The notes under the pieces: model-generated
Database searches by the model: none
What the model was told of the DNA's origin: nothing
The model's input: only the letters and a program-made list of their open reading frames with translations
Assembly: GCF_047495875.1 (NCBI RefSeq)
Contig: NC_092497.1
Coordinates: forward strand, 57,590,977-57,654,976
Source of the DNA: Pithys albifrons albifrons
Lineage: Eukaryota; Chordata; Aves; Passeriformes; Thamnophilidae
Direction of reading: 5' to 3'
DNA: 64,000 bases
In this document: positions 46,501 through 60,401 of the stretch, one piece after another
How positions within the stretch are numbered: the first letter of the stretch is position 1
Layout of the letters: each line of letters begins with the position of its first letter
Made by a program: the position numbers and the translations under genes

Positions 46501-49500
46501 GAGACAAAAGTCACACTGGCTTTAATAACACCAAGATTTTAATATTTTTCCAAAGCTATTACACTCATTGTAATAAATACACTTTAGAGGACTCCCAAAT
46601 ACATACTGCAACAAAATGACATCTCAAGAGGAACATAAAACAAATAATAAAAAATTGCTCTGTCAAGGAGACAAAGGAGAATGGGAAAGAAAGGATGTCT
46701 TGTCAGTGCGTTTAGAGGCACCTTATTTTCTGTTTCTGTTTGGCTTAGTTGCTTGATAGCTATAAAACACTCTAATTTTAAAACTCTATAATGTGATGAC
46801 CTGCATGGACAAATAAAATGATAGCCTATGTCTTCTGGAGATCAAACAAAACTATCCATGTATAGAAAATTTCTTTATAATGCTGTTGAGGTTCAGCCAT
46901 CTTAAGTGCAGATTTTGCATAATCATTACTATCAAGCTTTTAGTAAATTTTCTGAAGTAATAGTCCTTCCTTCCCCTCTGCTTTACATGCTAATACTATT
47001 CTTTAACTTTTGACTCCAAGTCCCCTGGAGGGATTGTGCATTCTCATTAATTTAATTCTCAAACTATGCCCTTTCTGAACAATTTTATGGATATAATAGA
47101 ACCTGTTCTATCTTATCTCAGCAGTTTTTTCCACTATACCTCGTGTAAGATTATATTGGACCCACCTTGCTAATAACATTAAGCAACTCTCCTTGGTCAT
47201 AAGAGATTGTAGCTGCCAAATAATGTCTGGGAACAATCCCCACGTGTTTCCCTTTTATGATGCCATTATCTGTTGTTGCTTGAAAAGGATGCTGGCGATG
47301 CTATCAGCCAGATGTATTTGTAACACGTGCAATACACATAAAGGAAAACACACCCATGTAGCACAACTCATTTGCCCACTCAGCCAGTTGCAAGCAGATG
47401 TTTTCCTTTGGATTGATAGGTTTAGCTAAATGGCATTAATATTGAATGACTACATTGTATGATTCAAATTAATTGGACTTCATTCTACTATAGTTATCCC
47501 CTTGATTGGAATCATGCCTCATATCATGAGAATGCCTACATGAAGAGAAAAATAATAAAGCCTATGTGTTACTGATACTACCTTAAAAATGAAAAGTGGG
47601 AATCTGGGAAAAGTTCAAGTAACTGTTTGTTTTCCGAAAGATGATGGAGTGATGGTGGAGCAGCATATATCATGGGACTGAACAGATTTTGGTTATTTGT
47701 TTCTGGAAAGAGCTGCTGAGTCATATGAGAGACAGGAGTTTTACTTCATGTTGGAACACCAGAGTAAATATAAAAAGACTGTTTGAATATGGAGTTTTAG
47801 CAGACAGAATAATTACTTTACTATAAATCCTTGTTGATATTAACAAAGGTACTGAAAAAATCTCCCCTTTGGCACTTTAGTTTGTGCTTAAATTTGGCTG
47901 TTCTTAATCATACTGGCTTAAACATAATTTACAATGGATGAGTCATACTTCAAAATATAGGTTTTGCTATGTTAGTAAGAGAGCACAACAATTTGCTCAT
48001 TAGTCAAGTTGCATCACTGATTGTTACCATTACAAAATCTTAAAAATGTTCAGAAAGGGTTTGTATGTGTTCCTGCCCTGTGGTTCTGTGAGTAGATTGT
48101 TACAAGTTGTTTGGAGACCATGATATTGCTGATGTCATGAGCAGCAGCTGTGTCCACATTCAATACAAGTCAGAATGACCTGATTAGGCCAGGTGGGGAA
48201 ATAGACATCTAGTGATTTTGCCTGATGTGCAGAATCAGTTTGGAGTCCAATTCAGAACACCATATTAGAGATCCTGATGGTTTGTGTATCTTAAGCAAAA
48301 TATGATAAAAGATAAAAGGGAACAGATTGCAATTGTACAGGACCTCAGAAGTATTTCATTTGAGTTTCCTTCTTTCAAGAATTTACTCCGTGAAATTTTC
48401 ATTTTAAAGTATTTCCCATGTGCTTATGTATTCCTTTTTTTTGATAAAAATCCCAACCCAAACCAAAGCTCCAACAGAACACATCAGAAAAACCTAGGAG
48501 CTTCCTTTTACTTAAGTGAATGTATCTCTAAACCCAAAGTTTAATTCTCTATGAAAATGCATACTTTTTTCTTTGCCTTCATGTGCAATACTAGTTTTTA
48601 CCTGTTATAGAGGTCATTGTTATCAAGGGCTGTAGGAAGAGTTTTTGAAGTCTAGAAAAAGACATAATTTTGAGGGCTGTGTTTCTGAGCTGTGGTTGTT
48701 GGAGTAGAGAAAGATGAACCCGTCTGGCACTTTATTTCTCACAGCTTCCTCAAACCTGAGTGTTACTGGCTTTCAAATGTTGTCCATTTAAATAGGATCC
48801 TCCATAGGCCTTGTGTCAGTGGCAATCAGCTGTCTTTGATCTGTTCTGCTTCTTTGCATTCCTGCAATATGCTGTCTTGTTCCCTGGGAAAAGCAAGGCA
48901 AGAGTGAGCAGATGATTTGGCTGAATGCTGCTTCTGCCTTCTGTTGTAAGAGGTGCATTATTTTGGACATTAAGCGGTCTGACCATAGCTCCTGGTACTA
49001 CTGCACCTGGGCTGCTGGAACCTGGGCAAATGTCTGATTCCTTTCTTCTCTGCTGAAGAAAAATTTCTGAATGGAAGCAGGCAGGTGTTTAGCGTAAGCT
49101 TGTTAGGCAATAATCTGATTTTAAGCACGAACAGCTGAGAACTTCAGGATCACTGATATAAATTCCTTTCACTGAATAGTATCTAAGACCCACACAACAC
49201 AGTGATTAATTGTCCTTTTACATACAAACAACATCATTATATGCCACAAGTACCTGACAAAATCCAGACTTTTTCAGGGAGATAGTGTTCTGTGACAGGT
49301 TACACTGCTTTACTATGTCAATTTACAAATTTACAAAAAAATGTGTTAAGTAAACTGAAGTGGTATTATTCATACCAAACTAACCTTCTGGAAATAAGAG
49401 GCTAGCTGTACAAGTTAGTCTTGCAAAATTATTAGTGTTAATTGTAAAATATGGCATAAAAGCAGAGTTAAAATTGCATAACTATAGTACATAAAACTAG

Positions 49501-52500
49501 TATAAGAGCAATTGTTCCTGTCTCTTTTGGTGCTTTTTGACAAACTTAATAAAATAATAAATAACAGTGATGCAATGGCAATGATTTACGTGAGTTATAA
49601 ACAATGTTTTTGATACGTTTTTTTCAGAACTATTACAAAAATGTTGCATGGGGTAAAACTGGAGCAGTGGAGTGGGTACTAGAGACAGCAGGATACCTTG
49701 CTACTTTTTATTTGGGTTAATATTTTTATGTGCTTTAGAGAAGAAAGTTGATAGTGAATTAGTAATTACTTTGTAGCATTGAGCTATTTTATTTAGTGAA
49801 AATCATGGCAGAGTGTGAGAAATGACACATTCAACTTCTGTTATTGATCTTTGCATACCTGCTAAAGTATCATATACATGTTGAATTTTTAGTATTAAAA
49901 TAACTGAAAATACATGGGTTCACTCTGTGATGTGTTTAACTTTTGCAATATTGCAAGAAAGATACTTTAGAAATGTGCCCTGAGAAGATGCCAGAGATAT
50001 TGTTTTGAAATGCATCATGCCATATGTGAGTAATTTAGCATTAGGTATATGTAAATTGATAAGAAAAATAGTTAGTAGGAAACCGACTAGATGATGTATT
50101 TGGAGTTGAGGGTATTTTACTGAGTGATAAAAGAAGAAATCCAATCCGTGTTCACTAAGAAAACCAGTGAAACTGCAGAACTGTATTCTAAGAATATATA
50201 AAAGAAAAAATCTTCACTGGAAGAATTTTGTACAAACTTTGCTCATTTTGTTTAATATCGGTTCACAAGTGACCTGCCTGGAGAGAGAACTAAGTTTGCT
50301 GTGGGAATAGATGTAGTGTATTTTAGCCATTGAAATAGAAATCACCTGTGGCATTATGCTATATTTCTGAACTGTAGAAATGACCAGTTATGCCACACAG
50401 AACTAGCTCTTCTCCATTCTTGAGTATAGTAGTCTCTCTGATGTTTACTTATCCATTTTTTATAAGCTTCAGACTGCAAAATAAGTTGCAGAGTTCTGTT
50501 GCACTTGTTCTGCTTAGCATCTGAGAACATGCATCTATTTTCTCCAGCTAATTATGCACTATTTAGGAGTAGGTAAAAGTTTCAGTGGTATGATGAGTCA
50601 GTTGCATAAGGAAATTGAGAAGATATTTTCTTCAGTATTTAGTTACATAGACTGCTTTTTCTCCTTCATTCTGTGCTCTCTCTTCCTCTCCCCTTTCCCC
50701 AAAGTAAACAACTTCTTGTTTATATGGGAAATTCTGTGAGGTTTCTAATTCCCACAAAAGTTAGAAATAGCTAGAAACTCTGAAACCATGTAGCTTATCA
50801 TTCTGTGAGTGTAGCTCTTTCTGGACTGCATTTTCTTGTGCATCATTCAACTTACTTTCACAAGTCCCAAGCAACAAGTGTTTTATCACTTTTTCTGGGA
50901 GTCTGTGCCCCCATTTAAACTCATTATCAGAAAGAGTGAAGAATGTCCTCAAGAAATTGAAATGGCCACAAATCTTACCACCGTCCAGACTAAATGTCAT
51001 TCCCATCTGTCTGTTGCAGCTTTCCCTCAATAACTAAAACAAGCATTGAAAGTAATAGACAAGTGGCACTACAAAGAAGAAATCTATATGCGTATTTGTA
51101 ACTATATCCAGGCTATTGCTGATTTGATTGACTTGACCCAGAATTTTTGGATGTTGTTTTCTTTGTCCAGCCCTCTGACACCCTGATGATAGCTGCAATT
51201 AAACCAGCTATCTAGGTGAGAGAGAAGTCATAATACTGAAGTGTGTTTCTATAACAACAGGTGGAGTACTAGCTATGAATGGATCCAACGCAGGTTGTCT
51301 ACAGAAAGAACCCTGATTTTCCACCTTTCTGAATTGCCAATGCATGACCTATCAGTAAATGCTAAGAGGAAGAGACACTTGATACAGAAATAGTAGTAAA
51401 GATTAACTCTTTACAAGACTGAGTTTTGAAAGCATATAGCTGGTTTACAGTGTTATATTATTGACATGGTGCTGACACAGAGACCCACCTGTAGTGGTTA
51501 TTGTGCAGATCTAGAGAAAAGGACACTCACTGTGACTCATAAGGAAGGGTCTGTGGGGTCCACAGAGACTGATGAGATACAAACTGATAAGGGCAATAAT
51601 AGATCCCCATTTTTTGCTTCTGGATTGTTGTCTTTCTTTGCCTTAACAGTGCATGGTGGTAGAGAGATTGGTGGAAATGTAAGAGATGTGTAAACATACA
51701 GGTTATGTTATTCACATGCATGCTAATATTATAAATTATGCATCCATGGCAAATTTACTCTAATAGCTGGTTAAATTTCTGTTATTATGATATGTATTTT
51801 GAGAAACAACAGAAGTTAGCAGTGACCTTTAAAAAAAAATCTTTGGAGATTTGTTTTTAACTTTCTCCAAGATCTCTAACTGAGATAAGTCTGTTGATGA
51901 AGATAATGAAATACATTTGATATAAAGAAATAACAAATTTAAACTTGTGGTTGGGGCTGGTTGGATTTTTTTTTAAAATCAACTTGATAGCTTGGGGGAC
52001 TACAATAGCGAGTTGCCTGCAGAAGGAAAACAGAGATTTCTGCTTTATCACTTACATTTGCACTAATCTTTGAGACTAAACACAGATACATGGCACAATA
52101 GTAATATTCAGAATTTTTGAAATATCACAGATTTAACAGGAATTTTGAGTTTATTTTGTAGCCTAACTGCTTACCTCTTCTTCTCATTTGAAATCTACTT
52201 TGACTACTTAAAGGACGGAAGGACCTTTTCGATGTTCTCTATGTTTCCACAAAACTAAAGCAGTCGAGTGATAAAGAAAACCATAAAGGAGATAAAATAT
52301 CTTCCCTCTTTTTACTGCCCCCATACAGATTTTTCATCACCACATGTGTTAAGAGTGTCTTCAAAATTTCTTAGTAGTGTCTAACAAAGAATAACTTAAG
52401 TTCCTAACTACTGCCTTGAAGTCAGACTGGAAATGCCAAGTGTTCTGATTCACTGCTGAAGTAGTGCTTCAGTATTCTGAAAAAGGATGTGGGCAAAACA

Positions 52501-53460
52501 ATTGCGCTTTTTTGAGACTCTGCAGATTTCAACTAGGTCTGACAGAACTTGTATACAATGCAAGAGTAAGTAAGTAAAAACTTTCCCACTCTGCATTGTG
52601 TAGGTTGAGCTGTTACAATCTCATTGCTCAGACATTTCAAAGTTCCTCCATTAATATCATTCAACTCTCCTTGCCTTGTGTCTGAAACTAGACAGAGACA
52701 ATATTTTCTTCCTTGCACTGAGAGGTTCTTATTGCACACATGGGAACTGTAACCTAAACAAAGACATAATTAATTATGTGTTTGCAGACTGGTTTAGAAA
52801 GATGGAAGGGTGACAATAAAGCCGTTTTGGGATACCTCTTTTGAATGAAGGAGGGTCAAAGAACTATCTGGGTTGTCATTTGGAATCCTATGCTTAGAGA
52901 GTTCTGAAACATATGTAGACAGGAAATTAAGAGTAAAAATAATACATTGACTATTCCAGTTTAACTTAACTAATATCAGAACTTGATGGAAATAGTGTGA
53001 AGTACTTTAACCAATTTTTAAGGCTTCTCAAGAAAAATCCATGTAGCCATTGTGGAGAAGTGATCCTGGATAGCAAGTGATCCCAGGATCTTATTCTATA
53101 TAACAAGGACAATTTATCTATTGAAGTCAGTGTGTTTGGAAATTGTGAAAGAAGTTTTGTTAGTAGCAGTTTGAGTATTTTTATCAATTCTTTTGGTGTT
53201 GAAATACCTACTATGTTTCTGAAGATTGGTGATACCCTTAAATTCCAAATATTCCTTTAGGGTTATTTCAATAATATCTTAAAATATAATATTAATTTAA
53301 AAGTAATAGATGAGAGCTGATAAAATAATGCATGTGCAGAAATATATGGCATGATAATTTGTAAAGGTTTGAATCCATCAGCATAAAGAATAATTTTTCA
53401 TTTCCAAGATGTATTATTTTGTCTTTGTCTCTCACTCCATCACTGTTTCTCTTTGCTACA
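40590..53460. other. Long unique AT-rich stretch, no supported gene
   Basis: About 13 kb with no recognised gene or interspersed repeat. A G/T-rich simple tract lies at 42252-42313. The longest plus-strand frames (45074-45415 and 45438-45743, 113 and 101 codons) are neighbouring but unrelated in composition and show no known domain. The overlapping opposed frames at 50761-51033 cancel each other. Around 48690-49030 the sequence is slightly GC-richer, without any motif I can name. Confidence 0.55.
42252..42313. repeat. G/T-rich simple sequence, (TTTG)n/(TTTTG)n
   Basis: The run ends with TTTGTTTGTTTTGTTTTGTT and is almost free of A and C. It is a degenerate microsatellite-like tract. Confidence 0.8.
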
Positions 53461-53880
53461 TTAACACTGAACAAGTTGTAAATGAAGTAATATGAAGACA
53501 GGGGAAAATGACTGGCAGTCTGGCCTCTTAATAACTTGCTGAGTCTTTTCCTCTGCCAAGTCCATCATCACTTGCTGTTCTGGATCTCCACAGAGAGAGA
53601 TCTTTGTAAGACCTTTGCAGCTGCTGCTTGTCAGCTGGTGACTTTCTAAAGGTTCATGTTGTTGGTATTGCTGGAGCCTCCTCAATTAAAGTATGCATAA
53701 GCTTTGAAGGGCAATTTAAGTCCATTATTCTTTTTCTCTTCAAAGTAAATTCTTTCACTGGGAAATGGGAAAGAAACAGTCCAGGCATAGTCTGAGTAGC
53801 AGAGGAGTCAAATAAATTGTCCATATTGTTTGCATTTATTGGTACTTTTTGACATCCTCTCTCCACTGGGAAGAAAAATT
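53461..53880 (-). other. Exon-like stretch of unknown identity, minus strand
   Basis: On the minus strand a strong acceptor-like sequence (TTTCAATTTTTCTTCCCAG, ending about 53868) precedes an open frame. It begins VERGCQKVPINANNMDNLFD, continues through HFPVKEFTLKRKRIMDLNCP and stops near 53654. Overlapping its end in another frame is a second open stretch (about 53685-53461) with LQQYQQHEPLESHQLTSSSC and DPEQQVMMDLAEEKTQQVIK. Both have the polar, Q/E/K-rich mix of a real soluble protein, and a single frameshift would join them. That suggests a decayed exon or a processed pseudogene. I do not recognise the family, see no convincing donor site, and cannot exclude chance. Confidence 0.25.
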
Positions 53881-56800
53881 GAAATACAAGAAAATACGTA
53901 ACAGAATAAGAAATTCAGTCAAATCCAATAATGATAGACAATTGATAGTGAACTTCAATGCAACTGATAGTTTATATAAAGTGGAAAGATAATGAGAAGG
54001 AAAGATGCAAGGTTCAGAAGTGTGCAGCTACTTTAGAAGAATCCTGCAAAGTGATCTCCTAACCTGTGTGTCAGCTTATTGAATCATGATGTTCAGCGTG
54101 TATCTTACTGGCACAGAGATTGGAGAAAAAGTTGTCAAATCATCTGCATGGTTACCAACTTTCTGTTTAACTGGTAACATGTGAAATTATGGGGTGTTTG
54201 TATTAAGAGTAAAATAGTCCCATGGTCTTTAAAATTATCTATATTTTTATCTATACATGGAATCAGAAATCACTCTAATGATGTTATTTGAGAGAGTGAC
54301 AAACCAGAACAATTTCAAGTTTTAAAATGAATGTTTACTAGATCAAGTAATTAATAATATTCTTATTTATGATACATAGTCAGTACATATATAAAGCTGT
54401 TACTCTTTAGCAGTCATATTCTAAAAGAGCTCTGGGTATATAAAGCCACAGAGCTGCTGCAGTATAGTTAGTACTGATAGCTATGAACCCCAGGAGTTCT
54501 TAGTTGCAAATGCCAAATTAGTCAGCCCTGAGATGTTTTTGATGAGAGAAGTGGGGTTATCACCTTCTGTGATTTCATTCCTTATTAAAGCTCGAGATTC
54601 TTATGCTGTTAACCATCTCTCATGCAAAGGGTTCTCCTCTGCTTCTGATGCTGCCCACTTTATTTTACTTTGTCTTGCTAGTTATGTGTCCTATGCATTT
54701 GTGAAGATGTCCTGCCTATTTGCAGTTCCTTGTGCTTCCTCTGCCTGGTACCTTTTTTTTCTTGGATGCCTCCTGTCTGAAACTTCAGCCATCTTTGTCT
54801 GCCCTCTTGGTGTTCACACTGTTCACATATATATGAGATTGTGCCTGGTTATACCATCTTAGTATCACAAAATAACTGCATGTTATCCTTAATTACACCA
54901 TTTTAGTACACATATATCAAGTTAGTAGCCATCTGAAACTTCACTTATATAAACAGAATTGAAGAATTATATGCATTATAACTTCAGGTGAGTAGCATGT
55001 GAAAACTGAAACTCTGTGAAGCTGGACTCGTTGGATACAGGATCAAATTCAGAGATTACGAGGAAAGACAAATGGGACAACAGAAGAGGTGACAGAACCA
55101 ACAGAGTGATTCTGTGTTAGAAACAGAACTCTAGCTGATGATCCAGACATGTGCACCTATACTGTGGTTTATGTGACTCCTCAAGGATCACACTGGCAGT
55201 GCAACAGAAGAGAAAAAGTAAACTTTCTACATGCACAATTACTTACTCTAGTATTTTCATGGTATGCTATATTGTACTTTCTTATGCAGCCCATATATGT
55301 TCTGAGTAATAAAGGACAATGATTTTTGGAGTAATTATAATTTATCAATGTATTTATTGATCACTTCTGCCTTATACATGCCATAGTAACTCAATTTTAA
55401 TGGTGTTGTTCTCTGCATTTCCATTTGCCCCAGAACAGTGTGTCACCAGATGGCCAGAACCTATTACACTTTAGGAGCAGAATGATTCTTTCCTACTACC
55501 AAATATGAAATATGTCTAGATATTTTAACTACTGTAGCAGTATCATAGAACATAAACATTATTTCTGTCCCTACAGAGGACATAAAGAGACTGCTTTAGT
55601 GGTTCCGTTTTCAGATGTAGTTAGTCATCCCTAGATACCTACAAGAAACATACTTATTGTTTTGCTACACCAGGTTTTCTGTTTAAAATTATTTTTATGT
55701 GAATGCATTGATTTCATGTAGCTATAGTTAAAATAAAGCAGCAGTGTGTGCACACAGAACACAGTGTACAGCTCTACAATTTCCAGTTCAGTCTGTGTCA
55801 CTGGTCAGAAGAAGTCTGGGAAAATGAGCTTTGGCAAACCAATGGTTCACATTCTGTAGACCAGTTCTTAGTATAGAATTGTCAGTAACTTTCCACATTC
55901 ATTAGAAGCTCTGATTATGGTTGCTTGCCAATTTTTGTTGAAAAAAAACCCCTTGGAACAGTGTCAACGATGATGATTTTTTATTTATTTTTTAAATATT
56001 GGGGCTTTTCTGAAGCATTAATTTAATATTTTTTGTTATTTGCCTTCACACCCACCCACTCCAGAATTTTTAGATCTGTGTGTTGGTAACAAAGAATTGT
56101 AGAGGGGAGGAATTTTTTACCATTTAATTGCAATCAACAAATTTTTTTTTGGTTTTGATTGGGAAAATCTGGATATTTTTTCAGATTTGTTGGAAAAACT
56201 TGAGACTAACTTTTTTGTCCCAATTTGAAGTTTGAAAGGGCTTTCACATCTTTAAAATACTCATGGATGTAATAATAAACATTTGCTGTATGTCTTGTGA
56301 CATAAGGCAGATTTCACAGCTGTCTCTTTCAGAGAAGGGTAGCTAACACACTAGCCCTCTAACACTTGCTTTGTATATTTTTAGATTGAGAAGGAACAGT
56401 GTCTTAACTGATAATGTTTTTTTACAAGGTTCAGTTGGTTAATCTCAGAAAAATATTATCTATGAGCAGACCTTTTCTTCCATTTTTTCTCTCTGTCATT
56501 TATCTTTTATTTTATTTTAATTTTCCTTATTCAGTGCAAAGTCAAGACTTTTCTAGTAGTTGCTGTGACAACAACTTCTGCATAAAACCAGTAATAAGCT
56601 CAAGATTGTGAATTTCTTTAAATTTCCTTTCTGGAGAACATTCCTGGTACACATGCAGAAAATAAATCAGTAATTCTGTCTTTTGAGATATTCAGTGTTC
56701 CAAGAAATCATGTCTTGTTAAAAATTCAGAAATCAGCCTGGTATTTTGCATCCCTTCTAATAGGCAATCATAGGAAAAATTATCCAAGAATAATAGATGA

Positions 56801-59800
56801 ACTTGTATCTCCCCTTGTATTTTGACCAGAACTCGTCTAGTTCACTTCTTTTGAAACCCTGCATATTCTTCTATTTCAATTGGGCCTGTGCTTAACTTGA
56901 AGAAATAAATATATAAACATAAAATTGACAATATGTATTTCAAATAATGTGATGGTTTTAATTTTACAGGAGATTCAAAAAGAGGTGTTTTCTTTCTCTT
57001 AACTTGAATGATTAAGCAGTACGAAAATAGAGGAACATGAAAGAGAAATTTGAACTTGCAAAATTGCTCTGCAAAAGCTAATTAGAAAATCTGAATTTTT
57101 CACATATAATGCCATATACTGTAATGTGCAATTTTGTTTACATCTTTGGGTGGCCTGAGATACATGTCTAGGCATGTAGAAATTGCAAGCCTGCTATTTT
57201 GGCACCAATCAGAACTAGGAACTTTGAAGTGAGGGGTGTATGGCTCAATATATAGGATGAGTAATTTAATATTGGAATAGATATCCTTACTTATAGAAAT
57301 CCTATTGCTTTTTTAAAATGAAGTTCAGCCCTTTTGAGGACTCTGAGTCATGAAACTTTTGCACTCTTGGTTTCTCTTGTGAAGGTATAGAGCATGCAGA
57401 AGAAACAGAGCCCTTCAAAAATACTTCCAATTTTTTTTTATCTCCTGTATGAAGCAGTAGCTAAATGATGCTGTGTGAAGGCTTATCATTCTTTTTTTGG
57501 TGTGACTCACATAACTCACTCACAGCTCTCCTGTATATGAGCAATGTGGCCAGAGTAAACCAATGCTGAGAAAATCTTTATATCATGCTACATGAGTGAA
57601 AGACCTCATTTAGTCATGCTGCTAAAGGTATTGCGAAGCAAAGAAGATAAGTAGCACACTGCTCATCACTCGCTTCCACTACATTTTTCACAGACTCCAC
57701 TTAATTGCATTATGTCACTGTATCTAAGTTGCTTATCCAAGCAATAAGCTACACTTCAGAGCTAGGCTTCCTCTAGCAGAAGAAATTTTTAACTACAATT
57801 ATTTATTGAGAATCTCTTCTACTGCAAAAGAATACTCAAAGTGCTGCTAGCTCAGCAGATAGCTAAGGAGAGCTTAGGGGCTTCTTGTGCTTCCCAATCA
57901 GACTTTCCTAGGGACACAAAGATGATAAGTCTTTTCCTTTTTAGTAAGACAAGGAGAATATTGATTTCCTCAGTTCTTTTTCACTTGTGTGTTTCGATAC
58001 AAGATACAGTTTAATTTACAGCTCCCATTTGCAAGGCTTTTCTTCCTTTCATAAGCTGTCTCTATGTCTCTTCTAATTTAATTGTGTTTCCTACTATCCA
58101 GATCTTACTTAACCTCACTTTCCCTGCATCTGCACTTCCCCTTTCCTTTATAATGTTTTCCTTCCTCTTAATTCTTCTCATCCTTTTCCTTTCATTGCTC
58201 AACCCATTTCCCTCAAGTCAATTCCTTTTCTCAGTTAGTGCACTGTCTAATCTGTACAACCTCTTCATCACTGTTTAAGCACTTCCCAACACATGGAACC
58301 AAAGGGGTAGATGATCTTCTGATCTGTCCTCTTCTAATCTCCCTTGCTGATCTAAGTTCTCAATATGTTCAATGCTTAAAGTATTGTCAAATTTCATATG
58401 ACATTTCATTTTTTACTGAAACATTCCTTGCTCATTTTGTATTCCCAGTAAATATTAAAATACAATTAGTATTTTTTCTTAAATACTGAAAGTGATGGAA
58501 CTCAAATAGGATGAGAGTATTGTCTTAGTTTCCACTTTATCATCTATTCTTAAATGTTGTTAAGAACTGATGTAAACAAATGTAATGACAAAGTTTTCTC
58601 TCTCTGCCATGCTGTGAATGTAGAAAAGGTTATGTTTCTGTATATTCCCCTCTGATTTTTAATTAAAGCACTTAGTTGCTAGCAGGCGTGTAAGAGTATT
58701 GTTATATGTTAAATGTGTTGCTTAATTGTTTATTCTTTCCTCTGTTAAAAATTGAATGGATTGAAAATGCATTAGTGTGAAATGCAGACTGAAAAGGTCT
58801 GTTCTATAAAAGTCTTCATCGGCAAATCTCACTCTCCTTTAGAGGACAAAAGAAAATACTATTTAAAATGTCTAGTTTTACTTGCATGAAATATTGACTT
58901 TTGCTGGGATGCAACAAAAACTGCTTCAAGTTTGAAAGTTTTAAGTCTCATCAGTCTATTTGCTATAAGCCTGTGAATAGACAAACGAACTCCAATTAAT
59001 ATCATAGACTCATAAAAGAATAATAATGAGTAATGAGAGCTGTTTAACATCAAAGATTAATCACTTAAATAGGCAAGTTAAACAGTACAGTTTGTATTAC
59101 ATCACTTCAGCAAATATCTTTCATTTGTGGGTTTCTGAAACCCAAGATGAAAGCCAATTTAACCTCAATTAAGTTTTGTTTTACTTGGCTATCTAAATGC
59201 CTAAACTGTTATACTGTAGATTCATGGAGAAATATAGATGGAAAAAAATCTCTGTGTGGTCTTCTGGGTTTGCCTCCTGCCAGACCAGGTTTCCATCCTG
59301 TAGTACTATCTCAATTGCCTATGGTAGCTTAGGTGGGTAATCATGCAAATGATATGGCTGCAAAATTTTACTGAGATTCAACATAACCGTGAATTAAGTG
59401 TTTTCTATCTGTTTAAACATTTTTTTAACTGATTTTCACCCATTCTCAAAGATTATTTATAAGTCCTATGACTATCATTTATATTGTATTCATACCTTGC
59501 TGGTACTTTCACTTCAGACAGCAATAATTTTCTATGCCAAGACCCTTGTTATTTCAGTATTAATTTTCTACATCCTACCTTCCTTTTCTCATAGTGCTCT
59601 TTATGGTTGTCCTGAGTTACAAAGCTTGAGATCCCTGCATTAAGGTCATTGACAATTCATTGCGTTTTCCAGAATGGATCAAAGCTCATTTAGGTCTACT
59701 TCCCTTCCCCTGTGATGAAAGACTAAGCACAGAACAGTAAAGAGGATACAGTGATGGTTCACAAATGAAACTATTTGTGACTACTCAGGGTGTAACAAGT

Positions 59801-60400
59801 TGGAGTCTGTCTGTGACACTTATACCTGCCCTGCTCACCCCTGGCTTGCCCTTTAAAACCCTGTTCTAATAAACCTCAGTTCTTTAGAGTGGGTAGTAAG
59901 GGAGATAGCAGCTAAATATCAATCATTTATGTATGATTATCTATGTTAAATTCTGAACTTTTAGCCATTCTGTTATTGTTTTGCTGGTACCAAGGACATT
60001 CAGGGAGTAGGATGGGATGGCAGGGACAGAAAGGGATCATATGCTCACGCAATGTTAAAACATTAGTAGAAGTCATCACATATGGCAACTTATCTACAGT
60101 TTCATTGTTGAAGGCTCTTTCTTACATGCTGAGCTGAATTCTCACAATGAGTGATACGAGGTCCTTGTGAGTTGACACAGAAAATGGGTAGCAACAGTAT
60201 GTGCAATATGCAATTAAAGCAACTATTGATGAAAAGTCATTCTCATGGGTATTGCTTTCTAATTAGACCCCTTTCTTTCAAGACTGGAAAGTAGCTGTAA
60301 CTGGTAAGATGAAAACACTCCTCCCTCTCTGTACTCTTTATCTTGGTATTGCACGATGCCAAGGTCTGAGCTTCTTCATGCTGAAAGCAAGGGTGACCTT
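53881..60400. other. Unique stretch, no supported gene
   Basis: No gene or recognised repeat. A TATA-containing stretch near 54425-54600 is listed separately. The plus frame at 54533-54862 (109 codons, Cys/Leu/Phe-rich) follows it and shows no domain. A pyrimidine-rich segment lies around 58085-58260, which explains the hydrophobic open frames there (58084-58489). Confidence 0.55.
54425..54600 (+). promoter_or_regulatory. TATA-box-containing stretch, possible old LTR or promoter
   Basis: AGCTCTGGGTATATAAAGCC (54428-54447) is a strong TATA match. About 135 bases later comes TTATTAAAGCTCGAGATTC, with an ATTAAA polyadenylation-like signal. TATA followed by a polyadenylation signal at this spacing is the layout of a retroviral U3-R. 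No TG...CA ends or target duplication are visible, and I do not recognise the sequence, so this is a weak call. Confidence 0.25.
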
Positions 60401-60401
60401 T

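Noticed and set aside
58084..58489. Hydrophobic plus-strand frames resembling membrane segments
   Set aside because: The underlying DNA is pyrimidine-rich, which automatically yields L, F, S and P codons. There is no independent support.
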